Notes under the pieces: model-generated
What the model was told of the DNA's origin: nothing
Seen by the model: the letters and a program-made list of their open reading frames with translations, nothing else
The model's database searches: none
Assembly: GCA_963573315.1 (NCBI GenBank)
Contig: OY752144.1
Coordinates: forward strand, 1,544,501 to 1,608,500
DNA: 64,000 bases
Direction of reading: 5' to 3'
Source: Entomortierella parvispora
Taxonomy: Eukaryota; Mortierellomycota; Mortierellomycetes; Mortierellales; Mortierellaceae
Shown here: positions 1 to 9,856 of the stretch, piece after piece
How positions within the stretch are numbered: the stretch's first letter is position 1
How the letters are laid out: each line of letters begins with the position of its first letter
Position numbers and translations under genes: made by a program

Positions 1-300
1 TTGGACGCTAAGCGCAGGAGAAAGAGCCTTGGAGGCGAGGATGCATCAGCAGAAAGACCTCTTCTCTCTGGATCTGCGACTGGCCCAGGTTCTTCTGTTG
101 AGGACGATGCCGAGGAAATCGGTGGCAGCTCTTCAGACGCCTACCATCCAGTGCTCCATGCTGGCGATGAGCCTACTGGAGATACCGGTGGCCACCATGT
201 ATTCGGAAAGGGCCAAGTGACACGTCGTCACGATGGTGCTGGTGGTTCAGTGGTGCCAGGCAGCAATAGCTACGGCGCGACAGATCAGCGCCACGAGTGA
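1..300 (+). CDS. 3' end of an unidentified gene (partial)
   Basis: An open frame enters from the left edge and ends at TGA 298-300. The visible 99 residues are hydrophilic and low-complexity: a basic start (DAKRRRKSLGG), then Ser/Gly/Asp-rich stretches and a His-rich part, with no recognisable domain or membrane segment. This looks like the disordered C-terminal tail of a larger protein whose body lies outside the window. The window begins inside the frame, so no start codon can be assigned. It could also be an in-frame chance extension of a gene that ends earlier. I do not recognise the family. Confidence 0.4.
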   Translation: MDAKRRRKSLGGEDASAERPLLSGSATGPGSSVEDDAEEIGGSSSDAYHPVLHAGDEPTGDTGGHHVFGKGQVTRRHDGAGGSVVPGSNSYGATDQRHE

Positions 301-623
301 ATCGACCCAAAGCCGTGGAGTCCGCATGTGGTGATTCCTTTGGTCCCCCTTCGGTCTGTCGTGTCTGTTTCGATGCCAGCGCTCGCCTCGATGAAGACAC
401 GTTGGGCCGCAGGGGCCAAGAAGGAGTCGTGAAGACATATTACCATAAGTTATATTTAAACAAGTTGCAATAAATTGCGCCCCTTAATTTCCACGAGCCG
501 GCCTCTTTCATCCTTCAACAGTCGATGGAAGTTGATGGAGTCTGGCTCAGAGAATACTCATCTGCACCGCTCATTCTCTTTTCTTTGACTCATCTGCTCT
601 CTTTCCATCCCCTTGCTCCACAA
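301..623. other. Intergenic region upstream of GET2
   Basis: No gene seen. The stretch at 440-480 is AT-rich and lies about 150 bp before the GET2 start. It is followed by a pyrimidine-rich leader, the usual arrangement for promoters in this genome. Confidence 0.4.
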
Positions 624-1924
624 ATGTCTGACTCACAAGCTGAGCTTCTCAGGAAACGGCGCGAGGCCCGCCAGAAAAAGATTCTCGCCTCGGGTGAATC
701 GCGTTTGAGCAAGATCACCGGCACATCAGGAACAAACGCACAGGTCGCGCCCACACCTTCAGTTCTCTTGGCCAGAGAGCAGCTCTTGAAGAAGGAGCAA
801 GAAGAAGAAAAAGCCAAGGCCACTGGCACCCTTTTGCAACCCCAGAGCGAGGCCGAAGGAGGACCTAAAGGTATTTTAAATCGATAGACACCTGGTTCCC
901 TTGGTGGGACTCTGACCTTCCTGAGGCCAACAACTTGTTTACCATCCTTTTCTTTGAATGTTTTAGTCGCGGCCAAGGATGACGATGAGGCTGACAGATC
1001 AGAGGCTGCTCCTAGGATATCTCGCCAAGCTTCGTCGTCTTCTACAACTGCGCCTACTCACTCCTCTGCAGCATCATCAGGATCCAGGACAAACACAGCT
1101 TCCAAGGTGGAAGATTTGAATGATGCCGATCCAGATGATTCATTAGGAGCTCCTTCCCCTTCCACCACACCATTTGCATCGCCCTTTGGAGCCGATCCCT
1201 CCTTCAACCCTTTCATGAACAACCCTTTCTTGGACCCACAACAACACCAATCCTTGACCAGGAGGATGCAGTCTGAGGACGGTGGAGCTGGATCCAAATC
1301 GCCGTCAGCCATGGCTGGTTTCGGTGGTCCTGGCTCAGGCATGCCACCACCGGGATTCACAGTTTTGACCCCGGTTGTGGATTCGACGGCTCGTTGGTGG
1401 AAGTTGCTGCACTTTGTACTGTCAGTGCTTTTGGGCTTTGGGGTCGTATACAGAGAGTATTCTAGACAAGGAGATCTTGGACGCTTTGATGCTCTTGCAA
1501 CGGATAAGCCCTTGTCTTATGGAGTATATCAAGTCGCACCAATGGTATGTGTGATTGGCGATTTGGAAGACTGCTGTTGCTCTGGGCATACTCGGCGTAT
1601 GTCCTCCTTTGATCCTCAAAGTTTTTGTTACTGAAGCTGACACCCTCTTTTGACGTCTTCATCTCCTGTCAACAATAGCCCGTGTTCTGGTACTTTGTGA
1701 CGATGGAACTAATCTTGCAGTCCTCTCGGATGTTCTTGCATGGAGTCACAGCTTCGCCTAGTAGTACGCTGGGCACCGTTGCTGGATTCTTGCCACCCCC
1801 GTTTTCAGACATGATCCGAATCTTTATGCGCTACCGACTGATCTGGTCCTCGCTTGTGAACGACCTTGCCGTCGTCGTCTTTATTGTCGGTCTCACCATT
1901 GTTTTCACTCACATGTTTTCTTGA
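624..1924 (+). CDS. GET2: Get2-like subunit of the GET tail-anchored protein insertase receptor
   Basis: Exons 624-870, 967-1544 and 1679-1924 join in phase to 356 aa. The N-terminus carries a basic cluster (RKRREARQKK, near residue 10) typical of Get2/CAML, which captures the Get3 ATPase carrying tail-anchored proteins. A Ser/Pro/Asp-rich linker follows. The last ~110 residues hold three hydrophobic segments (starting WWKLLHFVLS, FWYFVTMELI and LAVVVFIVGL), matching the three-helix ER-membrane domain of this family. The ATG at 624 is chosen because the conserved basic motif starts right after it; the in-frame ATG at 525 would add an unconserved leader. Splice sites are GTATTT..TTTAG and GTATGT..AATAG. 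Its partner Get1 is not in the window. Confidence 0.85.
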
Positions 1925-2169
1925 AAACCTCGCCCTATCTCACTAATTACAAAATGAAAATATCCTTTTGCCTTCAGATCGAGAGCTCTTCACACGTGGT
2001 TTCTTGAAAATAATGCTTCTTTAATGGTCTGTCTATATGTTGATGCAGTAGAAGGATAGAAGGGGGTCCTGCGTCCATGTCGCCCCCCTTGAAGATATGC
2101 TGTTTTGACTACCCGCCCGCTTCGTTCATCATTTGTTTGTAGTCAAGGGGTAGAAATGTTATCTCTGCT

Positions 2170-3009
2170 CTATGCAGATCCCTCAGTGGTGGCGGTCAAG
2201 AACTGTTTGCAGATCTCGCTGGATTGTATCCTGGAGCAAGAGATCTTCTTGATGTCGTTGTTGGCTGTTTAAAAAAAACATAGAAAACGACGAAGAGAGA
2301 GAGGGAGGAAGGGTGTTAGCTCAAAATATCTTGCTTCGCTTGAAAAAAATATCAATTTGTTTATCACTCATCTATCCCAATGGGAAGAGGAGTGAGAGAA
2401 GTGGGTTTGTTCCTTACCGAACTCAATGGTCAACTCGGGGCTCACACCGGGTTGCTGGACCTTTTGAACCTCGAATTGGATCGAGGGGTTGTTGTATTGG
2501 ATCCTTGGAACGTTCTCGCGGAGGAAATATCTAGATCGTAGATATATGAAATCCTTCATGTCAAAAGCAGTTTCTTTTTTTTTTTTTTTTTTTTTTTTTG
2601 GGATCCCTGTTCATGGAAATGACTCAATTCTTTCCGTATCCATCTCGATCCTCCACCAGCTACCACCCTTTTTGATCCAAGAGAAGCCTGCATGTTGGAG
2701 GAAGGCAGCATGAGATCCGGTGCAGTATCATATTCTCCTATCTTCAAACGATCTCCTGTCTAGTAGATCACGCTGTCGAACAGAAGACAAAAATCACTGC
2801 CCAATCCTTCATCCTTCCTCTTCATCCCTCCTGTTCCAGCTCCGTGTTCTGTCGTATCGTCTAAAGGAGTGTCGAAGTCTGTACCTGGCGCCGGCATTGT
2901 CAGAGCGTCTTGAGAACATGAGGGTGACCTTCTTGACATCAGAGCGCAACTTGATGGCTCCAAGGCCATGACGAAGGTCCGAGACGACAGCAGTGAGTTT
3001 CGATGCCAT
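2170..3009 (-). CDS. Mitochondrial ribosomal protein, L51/S25/CI-B8 domain (MRP49/mL61-like)
   Basis: Exons 2885-3009, 2418-2530 and 2170-2264 (minus strand) give a 110-aa protein. Residues ~40-90 show the L51/S25/CI-B8 thioredoxin-like pattern: NAGARYFLRENVPRIQYNNP, then a beta strand ending PELTIEF. This is shared by small mitoribosomal proteins and a complex I subunit. The short start followed directly by a VTLMFS strand resembles fungal MRP49 (mL61), a large-subunit protein of the mitochondrial ribosome. NDUFA2-type or mS25-type proteins of the same fold are alternatives. All three exons close in frame; the last supplies a helix ending at TAG 2170-2172. A 20-odd-base poly-T tract lies in the first intron, near 2577-2599. 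Confidence 0.75.
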
Positions 3010-3224
3010 GATGTGATGTATGGTTGTTGAAAAGTTATGAACAGGACAATAATTTAGACGTTTTTCGCATCCCAAAATTTACTTCGAAATCTGCACCATG
3101 AATGTGGCTTAGCTATTTTTACAATATCAAGGTTTTTGCATAGAAGAAGGGTTAATCGCACGTGTTGCGGAACGTGTGGGGCTGGCGGGTCGGGAGGTTC
3201 GAAAGTGATTGTTCCCTGGCGGGT

Positions 3225-4007
3225 TCAGTGGGCCAACGGGGAAGAGACCGATCTCGTAATTATTTTTGACCTCTTCGCAGGCACTGCTACTGACTCTTCC
3301 GTTGCTGGCCGCTTATGGTGTTTGAGTCGGTCCAGGAAATTAACATGTTCCTTCGGAAAGATTTTTCCAAAATTGTTGTCGTCAATGTGGATAGAGACAC
3401 GGCGAAGGCCTTTCAGTTCCGGTTCAGGGTCAGGACGGACGACTTGGAAATTGACAACATCTGAAGGATATGCAATAACCATGCTAATGTATGTTCCAGT
3501 CGGACAATAATCGATGATATTTGGTGGTTGCGCTGGGGTGTTTCTGGTCTTGCCTGTTGTCACCTCATTTGGAGTTCGATTTCGGCTCTTTGACACTTCT
3601 TCTTGCTCCTTCTCCATCTTAGCCTGTATTGAGTGGCTACTGACAGACGCTCGTGCCTTCTCTGCATCGCTGCTGCCCAGAACCTGTCGCAACTTTAGCC
3701 TACCAAATGCAAAAAGGAGGGTTAGAGTTTGGAATGTACATCCAAAGCGCTGCAACGTGGTGTTAACTTACTGGACAAAGCAGGGATACAATTGGTCATT
3801 GATCTTGACATAGAACATGATGTCAGGTCCAGAGGTATGACGTTCAGGAAAGTAGAATGGAGGAACGTCTTGATTGTTGTGTTTAGATCCGTTCTTGACG
3901 TGTGCCTCCATGAAGTCGCGTGTCGTGATGTTCTTGTGTGAGATAGCGAGCCTTGCGTCATGTTCTCTGTGTCCAACTACTGTCACATCGCCGTGAACGA
4001 CCCATGT
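3225..4007 (-). pseudogene. 5'-truncated Crinkler-type / PD-(D/E)XK-like protein relic
   Basis: On the minus strand an open frame runs 4007-3772. It is spliced by a clean GTAAGT..GTAG intron (3700-3771) to 3699-3225, giving about 236 residues with no ATG at the front; an in-frame TGA sits at 4008-4010. The sequence contains PPFYFPERHTSGPDIMFYV followed by YPCFVQLKLRQVL. Later come CPTGTYISMVIAYP and a C-terminal RVSIHIDDNNFGKIFP block. These are hallmarks of a family abundant in Mortierella and Rhizophagus genomes, usually annotated as Crinkler-like. The D..(x~16)..QLK spacing resembles a PD-(D/E)XK nuclease core with Gln for Glu. The left end of the Fanzor element lies only 10 bp upstream. 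I infer a relic, but a missing upstream exon cannot be excluded. Confidence 0.6.
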
Positions 4008-4018
4008 TCAATGGAGTA

Positions 4019-4042
4019 CAGTCAAACTTGTACAAATGAATA
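4019..4042 (+). repeat. Left terminal inverted repeat of the Fanzor element
   Basis: Starts CAGTCAAACT and ends GTACAAATGAATA. It is the inverted partner of 9833-9856 with 3 mismatches in 24. The TA at 4017-4018 directly precedes it. Confidence 0.8.
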
Positions 4043-4145
4043 TTTTCAAATAATAAAGGTTAATAGACATTTTTTGCGCCGCTATTGTTTCGACGGAGGG
4101 GAAAAGTAAAGACCACAGGGGTCCATAAGACGAACATTTGAATCG

Positions 4146-4494
4146 ATGAACCTGCTTTCATATCTTTCCTTCCTCCCACACTCTTGCTCTCCTCTGCACC
4201 TTTCTCTATCTTGCACTCGCATCCACCTGTTCACCAACCCTCGAATCACGACATCTATCAGCTCCTTCTTCAACAGTACCCCATCCACTGTCGTCACCAG
4301 AGTCGGTCTATCCGCCACGACGCCCTGTTCTAAAGACTGCAAACAGCAAAGACTGTTAGTAAGTGAGGCGAGTGAACAAAAGTGCCAACTTTGTCTTTCT
4401 TCCTAACAAGTCTTCTTCACCCACAGGCAACCAGCTGCGCTACAGTCGCCCTCGAAGGCAAAAGCTATATCTTGTACGAAGGAAAAGTTCCGAG
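4146..4494 (+). other. Probable upstream exons of the XPG-Fanzor transcript (5' UTR or N-terminal extension)
   Basis: This stretch lies inside the element. An ATG at 4146 opens a frame to 4358, followed by GTAAGT; CACAG precedes a second exon 4427-4494 followed by GTAAGC; a third acceptor (GATAG, 4557) leads into 4558, 25 nt before the MGIAGL start. All phases are compatible, so the same splicing would add 102 residues in frame to give a 1679-aa protein. The first exon encodes a Ser/Thr/hydrophobic leader without acidic residues for about 60 positions, which might act as an organelle presequence. XPG-family nucleases normally begin exactly at MGI, with Gly2 near the active site, so an untranslated leader is equally plausible. 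Confidence 0.45.
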
Positions 4495-4582
4495 GTAAGC
4501 TAAATGACCTCTCGGGGTGCTGTGTGTAGCATCCAGACAGGGATCTAACTTTGATAGTACTCGGCTTGTAGACATCTCAATT

Positions 4583-7500
4583 ATGGGCATTGCAGGATTG
4601 TGGCCCTTGATCAAATCCGCAGGCGTTCATGTGGATCCAAAAGCCATCACCATCAAAAATCTGCATTACGACGTGATGGCTTGCAACTACAATGATTTTA
4701 TCAACGCCACAGTTGATAAAAAAAGCCTGCACTATATCCCCGACTCCTCTCTGTCTGGTGGCCTTGGGGCGGGAGACCAAGGCGGGCTGGTTGTTGCAGC
4801 CGCAGCGGTTCCAGCCCATCAAGAGATCAAAGCTTTGGCAAAAAAAATCTTTGCCGACACCTGGGCCCTCTTCCCACGATGCCAGTCCATCACGTTCCAC
4901 TTGGATGGCGCGGACGGCTACACCAAGGAGAAAGAGCACCTTCGCCGAGCAAATGCGCGGCAACAAGCACGAAAGCGCGCTGGCGCTAACCTCGACGTTC
5001 TCAAGAAGAAATTTGATGGATCGCGTTGGATCCCCAAGGGCCTTCCTGACAAAATCTACCGAGACCTTCGCAAGGCCCATCGCCTGAGTGATGCTCAGAA
5101 GCGAGCATTTGTCGAAGGCATTAAGGAGTGCAGCCAAGCACAGTTGACTTCCTCTAGCAGCTCTACCGTGTCTACATTTGATGGTTTACCTCAAGTTTCC
5201 AATCGACTCACCAGGGTCTGTGTGTGTGCCACTGAGGCAGACACTTGCATTGCGTCCGCTTGCTTCGTATCCGACGGAGCTCTACAAGTCCCAGCCAGTC
5301 AGGGTGATGAACTCAGAGATGAAAATGTCGTCGTGACAAAAGACTCTGACTTGATCATGTACTCAGAGGTACAAACTGTCTTCCGGCCTAACCCCAAAGG
5401 TTCTTTCTTTCTGCGATACAGAAAGGAGATGGTCAAGAAAGTATTGGAGTTTTCCGAAGACGACCAGCTCACAGCTTTGGCCATTGTCTGCAAGAACGAC
5501 TACTCGACCAACTTTCCCGGCTTCGGAATCAAGAGAAACCGAAACATCATCCGGGACTTTGACCCGGTGGTCGTTAGGGCGCGTGAAGCAAGGCAGGCGG
5601 AAGAGCGGAAAAAGAAGGCTGCTGAGAAAAAGGCGAAGGCTGAGGCCGCCAAGAAGGCAGCCGCTAAACAGGCAGGAGTCGAGAAGGCAGCTGTCAAAGG
5701 CAAAGGCAAAGCTAAAACGACAGGCAAGAGACGTCACTCTCCAACCGAATCGCCAGGAGAGCCCGCACACAGCAAATTCAAGGTGGTCAAAGTTGTAGGT
5801 CCAATGGCGACGACTTTTTCCTCCAGCTCTTCAGCATCACCTGCAAAAAGATCAACCCGAAAGCGAAAAGTTTCCTCGGAGGACTCAACGTTGCCAAAGA
5901 TTGATGACGACGAATGGCGGAAAATGACTCCACGTGGATACCTGAGCCGTTACTGCAATGTGGTAACACGGTGTCTAAACGACGGGCGAAGTGTTTCACC
6001 GGGTCGATATGAGCTATCCATTAGGGCTTTTGCTTTTCTCTGCACAACCCTGGCTGGGGGCGGCCATGCCAAGATTACCACGTTTTGTCGGAAAAAACAC
6101 GAGTACGAGGATCTTACCCCCGAACAGGTCGCCGAGGTCGAAGCAGAGAACGACCAAGATCACCCACAGGCACCTATTAATATCGACGAGCCTCAACTGT
6201 TCCAGAATTTGTACACTCGATATATCCAGCAGATGAGGAGGAGCAGAACGGTTCCTATAAGGCCAGTGCCAGTGCAGACGTAAGTGTTTGATTTATGAGT
6301 GCAAGAAAACAGCAAGGGCTCGATGCACAAGACTAATCCACGCGTTGATTGTCGAGTTTAATAGTTTGAGAATGTACAACTGCAGTTACCGCAAAGATGG
6401 TCCCAGTAGTTGGCGTAACCCTTACGAGCACATCTTTCGGAGTAAAGATTCGTACGGCAATCCCGATGCCTCATTCCTTGCAGGTCTCAAAGTGGCAGAC
6501 ATTGAGAAGTGCCAATTAAAACTCACTGGTCCACGCCAAAAGCATGGCAGCGGCAAGGCCAAGGGCAAGCGTAAGCGCAAGGGCAAGGGCAAACGCAAAC
6601 GCAAGAATAAGGCTAACACTGGAACGGGCCGGGTAAAGATACATCAGCAAAAAGAAGAGGACGACCCCACAAAGGACAAAAAGCCCGCCAACGTCACTGC
6701 AGAAACAATAGAGCTCCGCGAACTGAGGAAGAAGTTTGGGGTCGTCACTATCACGGCAGGGTCTCTACTTGGCAACATCGAGCAGTGTTTGCCTGCTCAT
6801 GAGGCGATCGTTGTGAACAGGCGCATTCAAGACTGTGTGAAGACAAAACTCAGACTGGAAAACGACTTGTACGATATCTATGCAGTCTGCATCGACCAGT
6901 TCCGCCAAATGGCCTCATCCTCTGCTGGTCTATCCTCCGCTGGTCCATCCTCTGCTGGTCTATACTCTGCTGGTCCATCCTCTGCTGGTCTATACTCTGC
7001 TGGTCCATCCTCTGCTGGTCCATCCTCTGCTGGTCTATACTCTGCTGGTCTATACTCTGCTGGTCCATCCTCTGCTGGTCCATCCTCTGCTGGTCCATCC
7101 TCTGCTGGTCTATACTCTGCTGGTCCATCCTCTGCTGGTCCATCCTCTGCTGGTCTATCTTCTGCTGGTCCTCGTTCCGTCACCCAGCCACAGCCACAAG
7201 ACTCTCATGCTCTGCCAGCAGACTTTCTCGAAAAGATTGTTGGCAGTACCAGTGGCCAGAATATCATCAATGGCCTGATAACCTTGTTATTTAAAGGTTC
7301 CAGATACGCGACGAAGAGTCCAGACGCTCAAACTTGTGCCAGAATGTTTGCTCTATACAAACAGTCCTTACCGAGCCCTTTCAAGAGCTACCAAGAGAGG
7401 GGTTGGCAGATATTTAACGCAAATGGAGGACAATCGTCAGCTAGAGATGTTCTCAAGAACATCCGAGTGCATTATCGGACCGCAAAAGTGCGTATTAATG

Positions 7501-9567
7501 AGTGTTAAATATCTATCAATAAGTGTCAATGTACTGACGGCATCTTTTCTCTGTGACGAGTAGATTGACCATCAGGTCTGGCCACGCTCCAACAAGAACG
7601 ACTACATTTCGTGGTTCTTTCAGCATAACAATGGTCAATTTGCTGACTTTGTTCAGGGCAAGACAGCGGCCACTTTCACACAGGTGAACAGCGATGATCT
7701 GCTGATGTTTCTGGAGGCCAAACCACCTGGAAGCAAGCTCCATGACCCCATTTTGAGCAACCTCCTTACTCGCATCTTTGGCCCAAACCGGACAACCAGC
7801 CAGCAACGAACAGCGTATGTCACCAAAGAGAAGGGATGGTTCATATCCAAAATCCTCTATAAGATTGATGAGCCAGGGTTCCGTCCCTCCGCCAATCTCC
7901 CTGGGACAAGGTCCAGGACGCCCGACAAGTCTCGACGGTACCACCGTAAAGTACGGCTCCTGAGTGACAAGCCTGAAGCGGCAACAAACGATAGGTCGAA
8001 AGAGAAGGCAAGAAGAACGATGGTGCTGATGCAGAGTTTCAAGACGAATGGACTTGTCCTCAATGTCCCGGTGCTCGACTTCAAGCGACCAAAGCCAGCG
8101 AAGAAAAAGCCAAACGACCACGACAGTCAAGACCCCGAAGGTGATGAAGATGGCGATGAAGATGACGATGAAGACGATGAGGACGATGATAGGGATGGTG
8201 ACGACGGTGACGACAACGACGGATATCTCGAGTACGACAATGACGACAACCCCAACGAGATGCCACCGGATGACAACGATGGTGCTGAAGAAGGTGAGGA
8301 ATATGATGACGGGAATGATGACGAGATCATCCCGGAAGATGCTGGAGACCAACAGGTGGGAGCCCAGGGCGGAGTCGTCCCACAGTCGAAGAATCCAGGT
8401 CCCGTCAGGTTCAACAACGGGACTACATACACTTTTGGGGGAGGGACAGCTACTTTGCCCAATGCCAGCGTGTTTGACTTTGGCAATCTTACCCAAGGAG
8501 ATGTCACTGTCATTGGCATCGATCCAGGCGAGGTTTTTTCGATGACAGCCACGCGCCTGACTCTCAATGCCGAGAAATCAGGGACAACAAACGACCGTGC
8601 GTCCAAGCGCATCCGACGGTCATTCCTTTATCAGCCAGTCCGACTGTTCCAAGAGGCTGTGAGGATGAAAAAGATCAAGGAGCATGTCCATCTGCTCGAA
8701 ACGAATATCCCGCCCCGCAAGCACTTATCTATCCAAGACTACCTGCATTACATGCATGGTCCAGCCAAGCAGATTCTGGGGGGATTGATGGAGCCGAACA
8801 CACCAGTGCCAGACCTTGTAGGCACGGTGCAGGATGTTTTATTTGACTTTTATCACTCCCATTGGATGCTGAAGAGAAAATGGGATCTGAAGAAAGCGCA
8901 GCAGAGGGCGATAGATCTTGCGATAGATCAAATCTTCAAGCTTGCAGGAGTCTACTCGGGCAAGAAGGCGGATGGAAGTACTGGAAAAACGGTGGTGTTT
9001 GCTCTTGGTCTTGGCTCGTTCAATTCTCGAACGGGCCTGCCATCTAAACATGGGCCATTGGAGCGGCGATTCACTCAAAGAGTAAGTATATGAAGCAAGG
9101 GGAAAGGGTCATTGTGAAGCCCTGATGTTGTCATCAGCTTGACATTTCTTTTCCACATCGTTGTGATATAGGCTAGGCGGCTTGGATACATTGTTGTGGG
9201 TGTGGATGAGTACTACACCAGCGCAAAGTGCCTCCGCCAAAATTGTGACGCGTTCCTGCAGTATGGAGAACGGCGATCCAAGTATTGTACAAATTGCAAA
9301 CAGTACTTTGATCGGGATGTGGTTGGATCGGAGAATATCGCGTACATCTGTCTTCAGTTCATACTGGGCCGAGCGAGACCGGCAAAGTTCTGCCCTCCTG
9401 GGGCCGACGCAGGCAATGCGCCCGCGGGTGACCCTGCACTGGCTTTGCAAGCCGCCGAGTACCTCCACACTCGTTTGGAGGAAATTGGAGATAAGTTTGA
9501 ACAGACTCTAGAGAAGATAGTAAATCTGATCGCAGACGTCAGCCTGCCCGAATGCCGCACCAGCTGA
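4583..9567 (+). CDS. XPG/FEN1-like nuclease fused to a Fanzor RNA-guided nuclease
   Basis: Exons 4583-6279, 6365-7487, 7564-9081 and 9172-9567 join in phase to 1577 aa. Residues 1-330 form a FEN1/XPG-type nuclease: MGIAGLWPL start, D30, D108 (HLDG), E218 and D220 (TEADT), D254 and D256 (KDSD), D306 (KNDYS) and a helix-hairpin-helix-like GFGIKR. A Lys/Ala-rich stretch (333-370), a further conserved-looking block (~440-565) and a Lys/Arg tract (~625-652, possible nuclear signal) follow. Residues ~660-1577 are Fanzor: helical part, Ser-Ser-Ala-Gly repeats (~750-835), acidic tract (~1132-1196), RuvC-I D1260 (GIDPG), zinc ribbon C1466/C1471/C1485/C1488 and RuvC-III D1495 (RDVVGSENIA). The Glu in GVDEYYTS (E1459) probably replaces the absent RuvC-II Glu. 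Only 4 nt separate the two main open frames (6283/6288), leaving no room for a promoter, so a single transcript is most likely. Two separately spliced proteins remain possible. Confidence 0.82.
6910..7170 (+). repeat. 15-bp minisatellite inside the XPG-Fanzor gene
   Basis: About 17 tandem copies of a 15-bp unit of the type TCCTCTGCTGGTCCA, with variants containing CTATAC. They encode Ser-Ser-Ala-Gly-(Pro/Leu) with Tyr-Ser-Ala-Gly variants. The repeat is in frame, lies between the Fanzor helical parts, and is likely length-polymorphic. It acts as a flexible linker at most; no catalytic motif overlaps it. Confidence 0.9.
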
Positions 9568-9832
9568 ATCCGCCCGTACCAAGAACCATATAAGCACCCC
9601 GGAAGGTTGCTACCCGATGTAAGTGTTTACATGTGTTTCTATGCCCCTGCTTTTTCGGACAGCAATGGTCGTTGAAAGAGTCTTGCCTGACATTCAAACC
9701 TATCACTTTTCTTGCTGTTGAAAAATTAGTTACAAAAAGTGCTGGGTCTTTTTATTCTCAGGTAAAGAGATACAATAATTTGCTGTATTATCACTAACCT
9801 TCGTATAGTGAACTAATTTATTCTCATGATTT
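9568..9832 (+). ncRNA. Candidate omega-RNA region at the right end of the Fanzor element
   Basis: In TnpB and Fanzor elements the guide RNA scaffold overlaps the 3' end of the nuclease gene and reaches the right end, with the guide taken from flanking DNA. Here ~265 nt separate the stop codon (9565-9567) from the right inverted repeat. They include a stem-loop at 9593-9611 (AGCACCC, loop CGGAA, GGTTGCT; one mismatch). The prediction rests on position only, since no consensus fold was compared. If the mechanism holds, the present guide would come from the host sequence starting at about 9859. Confidence 0.35.
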
Positions 9833-9856
9833 TATTCATTTGTACGAGTTTAGCTG
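9833..9856 (-). repeat. Right terminal inverted repeat of the Fanzor element
   Basis: Read on the minus strand it begins CAGCTAAACTC and ends GTACAAATGAATA, pairing with 4019-4042 (21 of 24 identical). The TA at 9857-9858 follows it on the plus strand. Confidence 0.8.

Noticed and set aside
2577-2599. Poly-T tracts (also 37720, 44100, 61434) as SINE or retrogene tails
   Set aside because: They sit in introns or promoters with no adjacent repeat body and no target duplication that I can see.
4146-4494. Front part of a host gene interrupted by the insertion
   Set aside because: Both exons lie inside the inverted repeats (4019-9856), so they belong to the element, not to the host.
4583-6283. 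Housekeeping FEN1 or XRN gene unrelated to the Fanzor
   Set aside because: It lies within the element ends, lacks the usual FEN1 C-terminal PCNA motif, has an unusual Lys/Ala-rich insertion, and splices in phase into the Fanzor frame.
6850-7183. Minus-strand repeat proteins or a CRISPR-like array over the 15-bp repeats
   Set aside because: The repeats are contiguous without spacers and are explained by the plus-strand coding sequence.
8127-8612. Minus-strand Ser/Pro-rich protein
   Set aside because: Shadow of the acidic tract of the Fanzor gene.
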